A DNA stretch of 64,000 nucleotides from Chaetoderma sp. LZ-2023a (lineage: Eukaryota; Mollusca; Caudofoveata; Chaetodermatida; Chaetodermatidae), in contig CM067363.1 of NCBI GenBank assembly GCA_034401795.1, positions 30,742,855-30,806,854 on the forward strand, in the 5' to 3' direction. Positions 36,000-47,108 of this stretch are shown here, piece by piece. Below the pieces are notes generated by a model, which saw only the letters and a list, made by a program, of their open reading frames with translations, was not told where the DNA came from and made no database searches. The first letter of the stretch is position 1. Each line of letters opens with the position of its first letter. A program made the translations under genes and the position numbers.

Positions 36000-36190
36000 A
36001 ACCCTAACCACAGCATAATACATATAACCTGGATGCAAATCATGCCTAAAATTATCAAGGTTCAAACACCAAAAAAATATGGATACAATTTGAAAATCAA
36101 TTTCCTTTTGATGTGGGCTAGTCATAAGCAAGGTATAGAACAAATCTGTGAAGTTTTATTCATCTTGGATAACCCCTTGAGGGTGCAAAT
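36000..36190. repeat. Dispersed 'cataatacatataacctggatgc' repeat
   Basis: The words accacagcataatacatat and aacctggatgcaaatca are shared with 39300-39480 and 58280-58800, each time followed by a variant of caaatgccgaaaaa and cctaagcatcgtatagaacac. Confidence 0.75.
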
Positions 36191-36197
36191 GTCATTT

Positions 36198-37860
36198 TAA
36201 CAAGAGGTATCAGAAGACATCAATATCTCGCATTTTTAAGTTACCGCAGGATCCAGCTGCCGCAGGACCCTGGCTGCCCAGGACTAAATATTCTGCGAAA
36301 AAATAATGTCCAAGCCATGTACATATATATAGAATTAGATTGCCCATTTGACCCCTGGCCACTGCCTTGAGATTGACTCAAGAACAAAATAATTTGTTGT
36401 ACTGTAGTCTACTAACTACAAGCTTCAAAATGATATGTGACATGACCACATTTCTGCCCACCATTTCCCCCAACCCTGCCCCTGCGGGTGGTATCAAAAT
36501 TCCAATGTGTCATGCACATCCCTGGCCATGTGTAATCACACCGAATGTTTCAATTTTCTATGTGAAATGGTCTAGGAGTCGCATTACAATTGATTGGTAC
36601 CCACTTTTAACCCCAACCCCTACCCTCCATTTGACCCAAGATCAAATTAATTGTACTGTAGTCTACTCCTCATTGGCTTCAAAATGATATGTGACATGAA
36701 CCCCTTTGGAAAATTTTTATTTTTTACCCCCACATTTCCCACCCCCCCAGGGCCATACCCCTGGGGTCATCCCAAAATTCCACAAGAGCTATCAGAAGAT
36801 AGCAAATAGCTTACCTGTACTGTATATTAATTGTACATCACAGGATATAATGGACCACCTGAGTCTCATTTTGAAATTTGACAATCAACATGCCGATTCA
36901 AAACACCCAAGGTATTGCCAATCGGGAAAGCATAGCTTGGAGACTGAACCATAAAGCCTTTCCGCCCAGAAGTAACCTGAAGTCATTGTTCATTGTAATG
37001 ACAACTGGCACCCTGGGACTAAACGAAAAGCAAATGGTTCAAAACATAAGCAAAGTTCAGTCTGAAAAAAGAAACATTCTCAAAAACAATCAGCATAATC
37101 CATATTTGGATGTGAAATGGTCTAGGAGTTGCTTTACAATCGATTGGTGCCCACTCATCATTGGCTTGAAAATGATATGCGAGATGACCTTTGGAAATTT
37201 TTTTTGACCCCACATTCCCCACCCCGCAGAGCCGTACCCCTGGGGGGGGGGGGGGGGAGTCATACAAAAATTTCAAAAGTGTCATGCACATCCCTGGCCA
37301 TATGTGCAATCATTCCCAAAGTTTCAAGTTTCTATCTGAAATGGTCTCGGAGGAGTTGCACTACACTCTATTGGTTTCCACTTTTGTCCTTTTCACCCTG
37401 CCCTCAGTTTGACCCAAGATCAAAATAATTCCTTGTACTGTAGTCTACTCATTATTGGCTTGAAAATGATATGCGACATGAAAACCGCTGGGAAATTTTT
37501 ATTTTTGACACCACATTTCCAACCCCCCCCCCCCCCCCCGAGGGGCCGTACCCCTGCGGGCATACCAAAATTCCAAAGGGGTCATGCACATCCCTGGCCA
37601 TATGTGCAATCATCCCCAAAGTTTCCAGTTTCTATCTGAAATGGTCTAGGAGTTGCATTACAATCGACTGGTGCCCACTTTCGACCCCACCAACTGCCCC
37701 CAGTTTGACCCAAGATCAAAATAATTCCTTGTATTGTAGTCTACTCATCATTGGCTATAATATAATGTGACATGACCACCTTTGGAAAAAAAAATTTACG
37801 CCATATTTCCCACCCCCAGGGCTGTACCTCTGGGGTCATACCAAAATTCCACAAGAGCTA
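36198..37860 (+). repeat. Copies of the ~275-300-bp repeat and hairpin-headed repeat
   Basis: The tgtcatgcacatcc word recurs at 36508, 37280 and 37580 as in the 3.1-3.9 kb region. The start (36198-36480) is the same repeat as 2640-3250 without the MITE. At 36788-36803 there is a head hairpin gctatc/gatagc followed by a block that recurs at 37857-38235. Homopolymer tracts of 16 G (37242-37257) and 17 C (37523-37539) interrupt it. The many plus-strand open frames repeat each other and are not genes. Confidence 0.8.
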
Positions 37861-37888
37861 TCAGAAGATAGCAAATAGCTTACCTGTA

Positions 37889-38044
37889 TGTATGTATGTA
37901 TGATTACTGTTTATTGCGCCTGTAGTAGTAGAAACATCCTACAGCGGCAATCAGCCCTTCTTCACTTTTGCCCACTGCGTCTTGTCCTCAGCCGAAATCC
38001 TTAGCTTCCTTAGGTCCATTCTTGACTTGAGTGTAACAAGTCCT
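37889..38044 (-). mobile_element. 5'-truncated LINE 3' end with target duplication
   Basis: This 156-bp insert sits in the second copy of the gctatc-headed repeat. It is flanked by gcttacctgta (37878-37888) and gcttacccgta (38045-38055), an 11-bp duplication with one mismatch. The first copy of the host repeat (36806-36850) has no insert. On the minus strand the insert reads in frame as the end of an ORF (MDLRKLRISAEDKTQWAKVK, then two residues and a TGA stop), followed by a short 3' UTR and a (TACA)n tail. This is the usual remains of a non-LTR retrotransposon that stopped copying early. The clade is not assigned. Confidence 0.8.
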
Positions 38045-38241
38045 GCTTACCCGTACCGTATATTAATTGTACATCACAGGATATGATGGACCATTGGAGT
38101 CTCATTTTGAAATTTGACAATCAACATGCCAATTCACAATACCCATCGCACTATGAATCGGGCAAGCATAGCTTCGGGCAAGCATAGCTTAGAGATTGAA
38201 CCATAGTCTTTCTGCCGAGAAGTAACCTGAAGTCATACCAA

Positions 38242-38900
38242 GAGGCCCAAGGGCCTGTGACGTTCACCTGCACCATTAGCATTTGAAACATTTACATTTA
38301 AATATACATGATTTTTTACATTAAACAAGATGGCCACTGGAAAAATTCTGAATGGAAATTTGGAGCCTATCACCATAGAATACATCTAACCAAATTGGTT
38401 GACATATGTCAAGCAGCTATGGAGGAGTAGCATTTTGACCATTTCCGGTAAATCTTTCACAAAATAATTGACAAATCAAAATTCTGTACGGAAGTTCTAG
38501 AGCCCATCACGAAGGGATCCTTTCAGCTGAATTTGCCTCTCAGAATGGTAAGGAGAATTCCGGTACATTTTTCATAAAATCTAAGATTTTCACCCAAAAT
38601 ATTGATGAATTAAAATTCTGAATGGAAATACTGGAGCCCATCACCACAGGATCCTTTCAGCCGAATTGGTTGAAATCGCTCAGAATGGTAAGGAGAAGCA
38701 ATTTGACAACATACATTTTTCATAAAATCTTAGATTTTCACCCAAAATATTTACCAATCAAAATTTTGAATGGAGTTTCTATAACATATGACTATAGGAT
38801 CCTTTCAGCCAAATTTGATTGAAATCGGTCAAACGGGTAAGGAGAAGAAGCAATTTAACGATTTCCGGTAAATTTTTAATAAAATCCAGGATTTTCACTT
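38242..38900 (+). repeat. Hairpin-headed repeat with 130-150-bp units
   Basis: The head is aggccc/gggcct (38243-38256) followed by gttcacctgc. The units share caccataggatcctttcagc words near 38363, 38502, 38634 and 38783, and tttttcataaaatct. Related units are at 5.3-6.6 and 61.6-62.0 kb. Confidence 0.8.
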
Positions 38901-38949
38901 TTTCAAATTTATGAATCCGAGCACAATAGCATCCTTTGACCAAAATTTA

Positions 38950-39490
38950 GCTAAGATATGACATGGATCACTTTTGGACAAATTAAATTTTCTACCCCAC
39001 ATTTCCCACTCCCAGGGCCATACCCCTGGGTTCACACCAAAATTCCAAGTGTCATGCACATCCCTGGCCAGATGAGCAATCATCCCCAAAGTTTCATGTT
39101 TCTATCTGAAATAGTCTAGGAGGAGTTGCATTACAATCGATATTTACTGGCCAATTTTTACCTTTTGACCCTGGGCCCAGCCTCGGGGGGTCAGAACAAA
39201 ATTCCAAGTGTCATGCACATCCTTGCCCATATGTATAACCATCACCAAGGTTTCAAGTTCCAAAAGCAAGTCTTTGTTGATTAAATTGTCATTTGAAAAA
39301 TCCTTAACCACAGCATAATACATACAACCTGGACGCAAATCAGCCATAAAATCATCAACGTTCAAATGCCGAAAAAATATGGAAAGATTTTGAAAATCAA
39401 TACATTTTTTATCTGGACAAGTCCTAAGCATCGTATAGGACACAGCTGTGAAGTGTTTTAAAAATCGGATGAACCCTTAGGGGGGTGCAA
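38950..39490. repeat. Mixed dispersed repeats
   Basis: Copies of the tgtcatgcacatcc unit (39052 and 39208) are followed by the cataatacatacaacctgg repeat (about 39310-39480). No coding signal is seen. Confidence 0.75.
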
Positions 39491-39822
39491 ATGTCATTTT
39501 AAAAACCTTAACCAGAGCGGATGCCAACGCCGACATTTTTCCACCCTCTCCCAAAATCTCTTTTTTCAACTTCGTGCTGAAATGACGGCCGCCCGCTGCC
39601 GGAATTAGTGATCCCTATGTCTCGCTTTCTGCATCCCATGCTAGACAAAAAAAAGCTTAACCAGAGCGGAAGCCAACATTTTTCCACCCTCCCACAATCT
39701 TTTTCACTTCGTGAAAAGGTGGGATAAAAATTGTCTTCTCTTGGCCTGCAAATCGACATAGTCAATAAGCAAATATTTTTATTTTTCTGACAAAATTTAG
39801 CCATTACTGAGTTAATACTCAC

Positions 39823-40502
39823 TCCTGTTTTGATCAATGTTGGTTTTGCATCGACATGCTGAAGCGTAGTATTAGAGACAACTTCAATATAGTACAGCCC
39901 TGCTTCCAGTGATTCAGATGGTAGGGAAAATCCTGAAAACTGTGTAGCTACATTTGCTGGAAGAGTAACCTTTTCGCCTGTCTTTATGGAATAAACTGTC
40001 CATTGCCACGAGCATGAAGCAATCGCTATCGATTGGCAGTCCCAAAACTGAGCATCAACACGGATTCTATAAGAGTTAGCGAATGATTCGGGATGATAAG
40101 CATCATGAGACAAACCATTTATTCGGAGTTTGGGTTCACATAAAGTAACAACTCTAAGGATAACAGGTGTAGCCAATATTTGTCTCGTTACCATATTGCT
40201 GGCTTTAGCAGTGATTGTATATTGCCTACGTTCTTTACTCGCCGAGTAAGTATATGGTACAACATATCCCTTATGCGACGTGAGAAGGGACTCGTAGCTA
40301 GCAGCATCAGGAATACGCTCAGCCATTAGTTCTTCAACACTCAGCATTTTCAGTCCCTTTATAGTATACTCAGGGATATTGACGTCACCTAAGTTCACAG
40401 TCACTGTTGGTTCAAATGCATCTTTATTGACCAGTAATAAGAAGTTTCCTTCACTGCCTGTATACGCAATTGGAACGTGGATAGAGACAGCAGTTACTGG
40501 TT
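39823..40502 (-). CDS. REJ/polycystin-1-like exon (226 residues)
   Basis: On the minus strand a polypyrimidine-AG acceptor (gcttgctgtttcag) precedes a 680-nt exon that is open throughout and ends at a gtgagt donor (39822). The protein starts EPVTAVSIHVPIAYTG and includes TLCEPKLRINGLSHDAYHPE, then SCSWQWTVYSI and LYYIEVVSNT. Paired cysteines around an SWQW core are typical of REJ regions in polycystin-1-like proteins. The open frame runs past the donor into repeat sequence, but that extra reading is not supported. The exon starts with two bases of a split codon, which fits the one base left over at the end of the 47310-47109 exon, and it ends in phase 0, which fits the 32124-31979 exon. A single extracellular protein is the simplest explanation. 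Confidence 0.8.
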
Positions 40503-40680
40503 CTGAAACAGCAAGCATGAAAATTAACATGTGTCTATATAGTCCAGTAAGAAATGACATTTTAAGCAACAACCAGATTTTTGCCCAGAACTCTTCCATT
40601 GTATCTAAATTAAGACCGCAAAAAATTCCCCATGAATCTCAATTGGGCCAAATGCTTTTTTTTTTTTAGCAAAAATTCAA

Positions 40681-41190
40681 AATGGCCGCCAAAATGGCTG
40701 AAAATTATACATTTCTAGATAGTTCAGTTACTATATAAGCTAGAGTGGCGATTAAAACCTCTAAAGTTAATGTTTTGGGGTCAAGGAATTGAATTCTGAT
40801 ATTATTTCTACAGAATAACACATGCTAATTATGGTAATTTATTCAAAACGGCGGAAAAATGCCAAAATGGCCGAAAATTATACATTTCTAGATAGTTCAT
40901 TTACCATATAAGCTAGAGTGGCGATTGAAGCCTCTAAAGTTAATGTTTTGGGGTCATGGAATTGAATTCTGATATTAGTTTTACAGAATAATACATGCTT
41001 ATTATGGTAATTTATTCAAAATGGTAGAAAAACGTTAAAATGGCTGAAAATTGGACATTTCTAGATAGTTCAGTTACCATATAAGCTAGTGGCGATTGAA
41101 GCCTCTAAAGTTAATGTTTTGGGGTCAAGGAATTGAATTCTGATATTATTTTTACAGAATAACACATGCTTATTATGGTAATTTATTCAT
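40681..41190. repeat. Tandem array, three units of 173 bp
   Basis: The word ggctgaaaatt (or ggccgaaaatt) recurs at 40696, 40869 and 41042, exactly 173 bp apart. Each unit continues with tacatttctagatagttca, gcctctaaagttaatg and ggaattgaattctgat. The units are nearly identical, so the array is younger than the one at 0.5-2 kb. It lies between the REJ exon and the 3' end of the PIN-like copy. Confidence 0.95.
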
Positions 41191-41274
41191 CATAATTCAC
41201 CTGTCAGGATGGACTAAAATTATGCATGGTGCACAGTCAGCAAATTACGCCTGGCTCCACCAAGTAATATTCTG

Positions 41275-44200
41275 CTAAAGTTCAATGTGAGAATGTATAC
41301 ATTGCCCCTCGCATTTGCAGTGTATGCTGCATGGAATTCCTCCCTTGGCACAAGTACAAGATACACAACGCTCGCTCTTACAGGAGCATCTGATCTCTGC
41401 CAATATATCTGCTGGTGCTGCTGCTTTATCAGTGATTACCGGCACCACCTTCAATCTTGTATCCGAACTCTTCCTTTTGGAGAATCGTTTGAAGATGATG
41501 CCTTGTGCTTACTTGGTGATGTACACGTAGCGAGTGATAGTACATAGCTCTGCTGGTAGGTGGCATTCTCTCAAAAGGTACATATTTGGATGATACCACA
41601 TTTAAATAGCGCAGTTCATCGAGTCCTTCAGCATTGGTTCCCCCTATGTACAAATTCTTTGCAAAATTTTCTCCTACCTTTAGAAGCACTTCTTTAGGTG
41701 TTTCTGTGTCACCAAAGACCAGCGCATCTGCGCGTAACTGCTGTGATGACTGGAGCAATTTCATGAGCTTCAGTTTCCCCACGCCATACATTCCAGATGT
41801 TGTATCACAGCCTGACATAGCATGAGCAAATGGCAAACACATATACATCTCTCTCCCTAAACACCTCCTTTGCAACTTTAATGGCAATGGTATGTTGTCT
41901 GGTCTGCATATAAACATTAATATGTTAATACATTTCCCATAATTTGTGTGGTGGATCAACATTATCAGAATGTCTGTATCATCAGCAACAACAACATTTT
42001 CATATGTTTTTGCCAATTCCATTGCCTTCTTAACTAGGCAGACATCAGCATCACCCTCTTCACCAGCATGCTCTACATAGATGCCTGCCTTCTGAAGGTG
42101 CTGAGACAATAATTTGATCAAACCCTGCTTGTTCTTTTTGTTTTCAAGAAATGCCTTCTTGTCTCCAGGTATTGGTGTTTTGATCTCCACAACAACATTT
42201 GGGAACATTTTCTCCTTTCGCCATCGCTTTTGTTCCTGATCTTTTGTTGTTGCCACTTTATAGCTGTCAAACTCTACCCAAAGAGGAAGACCATATGAAG
42301 AATGGGAGACAACAGAGGACACATATGCATCACAAACATCCTCCATAGTGCCAGTCTTGGCCCAAACCAGTTTGTGCAAGAGCACATCCATCAAGCACTT
42401 TAGCTGCTGGTCCAACTGTCTCTGATGTGATTTCTGTATCCATCTCAAGTATACATTTAGCCATATCCACCTTATTTGCTTTCCTCATACTCCCGTCATC
42501 TTTGAACAGTGCAGGCGATACAGTTGCAAGTTCATGTGAAAACACACTTTTGTCAGGAGGGCAGCCATTGACATATGACATGGACACAAATCGATGGTAC
42601 AGCTCCTGTGATGACATTCAGACTTCATCACCAGATATTTTGAGGGGCTTTCGCATGGCAGCAAATGTTTTAGCTTGTTCTACCCTCCTAAACTTTACAT
42701 CGCCAAATTTCTTCTCATTCAGGTTTTCTTGGATTGTGGTCCCAATTTGTAGGGCATTATCTACATTGATGCGCTCATCAGCTACTACTCCAGTTGCAAT
42801 GTTTCTGAGCTCACTATCTTGGCCAGATCTGAATGGGTTGTTACTTAAAAGGAATTGCTTGAAGGTTTCCATGTCTTCCGAATCCTTTCTAATGTTTCCT
42901 GGATGCATCTCTTTATGTTGTTCTGAACAGGACCCAGTAAACTTACTGGTAAGGCAACGTAGAGCATCAGTGTACATAGCAACATGTGCAGTGAGTAACC
43001 AAATGTTTCTTGCAGAGTCTATGTGGGTAATATTGATGAGTCCACCTACAGTCTTCCCTGATCTCATCAGTGATTGTTCTATGGTCATATCTGACCAGGT
43101 TCCACTCCAGAATCGGGTTTTCTTCCTTCTTATCGCGAATTCTCCATTTTGTATTGGTTCTTCCAAACATTCACATAAATTCTGACAATCTTGAAGATAC
43201 AACCGACAACATTTTGCATAGGTGTTGTGACCTGCAGCTGCTAGGAAAGGTAATATTCTCTCTATAGCCAAAAGATGTAACTTCCAGCAACCCGTTCTTT
43301 CAGCTCTAATGAAAAGCATTGTCATTTCAACCATGCCCATAAACATTAGCCATAGCTTTGCCGTTCGGTTGGATTCGTGAGATTCTTTTTTTCTAATCAC
43401 TTCTTCATGCAGCTGAATCAGATCTTTATTTGCAGTTATTTCATCCAAGCAGATTTCACCAGTTAATACGGAGCTGTAGAATGTTTTCAAACGTGACCAA
43501 ATGTTATCACTTTCCACAGGTTCCTCATTAACAGTATATTGATCTTCACAACCACTACCTGGCATAGGAGTTGTTTGGAAATTGCTTTCACTATTCTGAT
43601 TTCTATCTGACATATTAACCTGATGATGATCATTATCATTGTCAATCATGTCCATACAATCTGATGCTTCATTATCAGTGTCTATACGGCAGTCTACATC
43701 TACCTTCTGAACACCACTGCTCGATTGTTCTGCTAGTTCTTCTGACAAGTCAGTGTCCACAGCATCACTAACTTCAGGCTCAAACAATAATAGATGAAGT
43801 GCTGCATTTGTTAAAAGGCATGCTCTTAGCGTCTTTGTATAAGATTTGCCCTCCATCATTTTAGGTAAGGAGTTTTTGGCATACACTGTACCCCACAACT
43901 CTTCAATATCACTGTCCTCCATTAGTTTACACCCTGCACCAAGGAAAGACATAAGTAAATGGAATCCTACCAGCCGCAAGAACATGTTCTTAAATTCATT
44001 CTGATTGTCTTGCTTGATTTTGCAAGCACTCAAATACAATGGTTGATCAAAGGTAAGTGTTGCACAGCACATTCCGACTTTCATGGCCTGCTGTTTTACA
44101 TATACCATAGTACTATAAACAGCTTCATCTGTTGAAGGATTCAAAGGTACTATAGGGTTGAACACCACATTTGTGCAAGTACTCTCCTTTACTTATGTCG

Positions 44201-45881
44201 GACATGAACCCCTGCCACGTTGGCGGACTCAGTGAAAGCCTACTCGATAACAGCCACAGGGTATCCATTATTTGACATTTACGTGTGGAAATGTCTGTAG
44301 TGCTAAGAGTTCCTATCTTAACATCAGACATGCATGATTTCAAAGGACGCTTGTAGCATTTGATGATTGAACTGAAGCTCCCATCTTGCATTATATCTGC
44401 TGAAGAAGGATTCTGTCTAACAACTGGTTCTGGTGTACGCTCACATGAAGTCTCAGTTTGACATGCAATTATACCCATTACATGTGTGGTATCATGCCCT
44501 GATTTGGTATCTTCATTATAGTCAAAGTTGTCAGCTACCCACTGACAGAAACCGCCCCCTTTGCCGACTTCAACTAGACCGGATATTAATGAATCCACTC
44601 GCTTTCCAACAGCTGCACTCGTTTCAAACTGCAGAATCTGAGTATACGATATACATAGACCTAAGGATGACAGAACATCAATGAGCACCCTTGATCGTGT
44701 TGTCTGCTTGATAAAGAGGCCAACTGATAACATAAGAGGTGATATGTATGATTGTTGGCCTGTTGCCTGCATGAGGATGTGGCACAATGAAGTTATCAGA
44801 AGTTGCTTCTTCATGTTGGCTGATTCACTTCTTGATTCTGAGAAAAGGTTAGCAACAAGGGTGTGGAGTGAGTCTGGAATGGACTTTTCTAATTCACTCA
44901 ATTCAAATTTTGATGGACTTGGATAAGTGTCATTATCTTGTTCTATATTCAAGATATCTTCTCTAATTTTTGCACCTATCAGTTTTGTCTGTTTTAGGGT
45001 TTCTTCACTGTCTCCTAGGTTGTCTGCATTAATATATGACATGTAAAATGTTATCTGCAGCAGCTCTGAATGTAAGTAAGTTAATTTTCCCTTTATTTTG
45101 TGCAACGCATACACATTCACCAAACTGCTTCACAAGGCGACGTTTCAGATGCTTCTATGTGTATGGCAGAACACCTGGCAAGTATGTTGCAAGCTGATCT
45201 CTCAGATCCTGAAGGGAGAATTGACCCGGCATTTGCTCTGTTTGTTGTAACCAGTAACACAACTTGTTGAAAGCACAATCATTAATTGTGTCAAGGTTTC
45301 TAGAATTGCCACATGTTATGTCAACACAATTCTCGCACCCTGGAACACCTTTTCCTAGCATAAATAATGCCATACAAGTTCGGTGATAATAAGCCTCTAC
45401 TGCACGGAGATCTCCCGCAAACATTTACTGCTAGATTGTCGTGGCTATTGTCACATTTTTTCATTAGTGACCCGTGGATGAGACTTCTTTTTTCTTTGCT
45501 TGATACAATCTCCACACTAGATATCTGAGATGCTCGGTCTGGATGGCGCTTGACATCATCAAAGTCAAGTTCCTTTGCACATATCAAGCAATGTGTTGGA
45601 TAATCAAAAGGCTTGCTTTTCGTTTTCAAACGTAGTGTAATACCAGAACAATCTTGATCACTGGAAGTTCTCTTTGGTTGTTTTCCTTTTGAATAATTTT
45701 TATAGCAATTTTCATGAACATAGTTCTTCTAAGTGGAAGATGTTTTCAAATGTATGTCATCACCTCGTTTCAATGAAACTTCATTTAGGGTTTGTGTCCC
45801 TTTAGCACCAAGTTCTCAGCCATTGACATGTATCTGTACATCTACATCGCAAATGATACAGGGCGTGTTCAGCTCGGCCAT
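41275..45881 (-). pseudogene. Large PIN/FEN-like zinc protein, best copy in the window
   Basis: A minus-strand reading of about 1,500 residues runs from ATG 45881 to TAG 41275. In order: N-terminal Cys/His pairs (PCIICD, HENC, HCLICAKELDFD) that look zinc-binding; DLRAVEAYYHRTC; a helical core with QWVADNFDYNEDTKSGHDTT; TFDQPLYLSA; RFWSGTWSDMTIEQSLM with SGKTVGGL; then EEGDADVCLVKKA (42.05 kb), VVVADDTDILIML (41.97 kb), FAHAMSGCDTTSG and GVGK (41.8 kb); MPPTSRAMYYHSLRV; and a Cys-rich tail (IRCSCKSERC, CTCAKGG, CSIHCKCEGQC). The DAD, DTD and GCD-TTS-GVGK motifs match the metal sites and helix-hairpin-helix entry of FEN/XPG nucleases, so a PIN-fold nuclease is inferred. Defects: in-frame stops near 45816, 45729 and 42620, and frameshifts near 45.43, 45.15, 44.17, 42.37 and 41.44 kb. 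No terminal repeats are found. It lies in an intron of the REJ gene. Confidence 0.8.
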
Positions 45882-45889
45882 CACTGTTT

Positions 45890-46740
45890 AGCCCGCACAA
45901 GCTTCACATTCAAATTAGCAAGCCAAAACGGGTGAATAGAAAATAACACACAGGCTATAAGATCAACGAGACAGCACGGACAATAATACCGAAATATATC
46001 AAACATGCAATATAAACACGAGGGAAAGGAAAGGGATATTAAATCAGGCGCAACCTGGGGTTCATATGGCATATATTCAACTTTTACTATGTCTAACAAG
46101 CAGACGACAAACAAATTCAACCGTATAAAATATGTGGTTTATATAATTTACTTAAATTGCCGATTTCTAAAATTACCCCGGAACCTATATTTCTCAAACG
46201 ATATGTACTTAACAATATGCTAAAAAGGGTGCAGAAAGTTATCCACTGTGACCTTGGCATTTGACCGTTTGACTCCAAATTTTGGAGACATGAATATGAC
46301 TATGTGGACAACAATCAAGCAATGATTCATCGAGGTATTCCCAGTGAGACGTGAGTAAGCAAATTTTTTAAAATGCTGCCGAAAATGCTTCAGAGATTTT
46401 AGGTTGCTGTGACCTTGACAGTTGACATTTTCACAAAAAATTTGGCACATATGTTCGGTACCTAACTGCTAACCTCCCACACAAATTTGGTAAAGACACT
46501 ACCAGTAGAACCAGAGTTATTAAAAGAATAGCCTATGGACCAACAAAAATCAGTTTTAGAGGTCACCTCTTTGACCTTGAAATAACCTACTTTCCCCATG
46601 TGGGAATCGTGGGGAACTTTTTCTGCAGACACTATGGTATACATAGGCAACTTTGAAACATAAATTTGCTTGTTACTTAAAATGTCCGGGTTCGACCAAA
46701 ATCATGTCAATTCTTACTGGACTAATAGAAGCACAACAGG
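45890..46740. other. No gene; possible dispersed repeat
   Basis: Words such as gtgaccttggcatttgaccg, tgtgaccttgacagttgac and cacacaaatttggtaaag look like a diverged dispersed repeat. I see no inverted match to the other side of the PIN-like copy that would mark an element end. Confidence 0.4.
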
Positions 46741-46744
46741 AAAT

Positions 46745-47060
46745 CAAATAGCAAGCAGCCCAATAGGCCGGTATCACTCAAATGGATCATAGGCATTTTA
46801 ACTAGAAAGTTCATTGTCTTTAAGCAGAACTCTAACGTTTACCCAGAACTACAACAAAAAACAAGGTTATATCTTAACAAATTTGGTGAAAATCGGTCCA
46901 GCAGTTCTCGAAGACATTTAAAATTTCCCACTGCCATATAAGTTACTATACATGGGAGGTTTTGGACAGAAAAAAAATCCAAGATCGTAGTAGTAGTAGT
47001 AGCTGCAGCAATAGTAGAACTAATAGTAGTAGTAGTAGTAGAATTAATAGTTGTAGCAGT
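46745..47060. repeat. Degraded hairpin-headed repeat plus (TAG)n tract
   Basis: A decayed head (gcagcccaataggccggta) is followed by diverged sequence of the 32-36 kb family. At 46988-47060 there is an interrupted (TAG)n microsatellite. Confidence 0.75.
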
Positions 47061-47108
47061 ACTGAAGAAAAGTAGTGACTGCGACAGCAGTAAGCTAATC
47101 ATACTCAC

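Noticed and set aside
36367-37770. A run of plus-strand open frames of 70-110 codons
   Set aside because: They are repeated translations of the ~275-300-bp dispersed repeat; frames overlap and no domain or splice structure is seen.
39508-39822. Extension of the REJ frame past 39823 to 39508
   Set aside because: A gtgagt donor lies at 39822-39817 and the extension enters repeat sequence shared with nearby copies, so it is an intron read-through.
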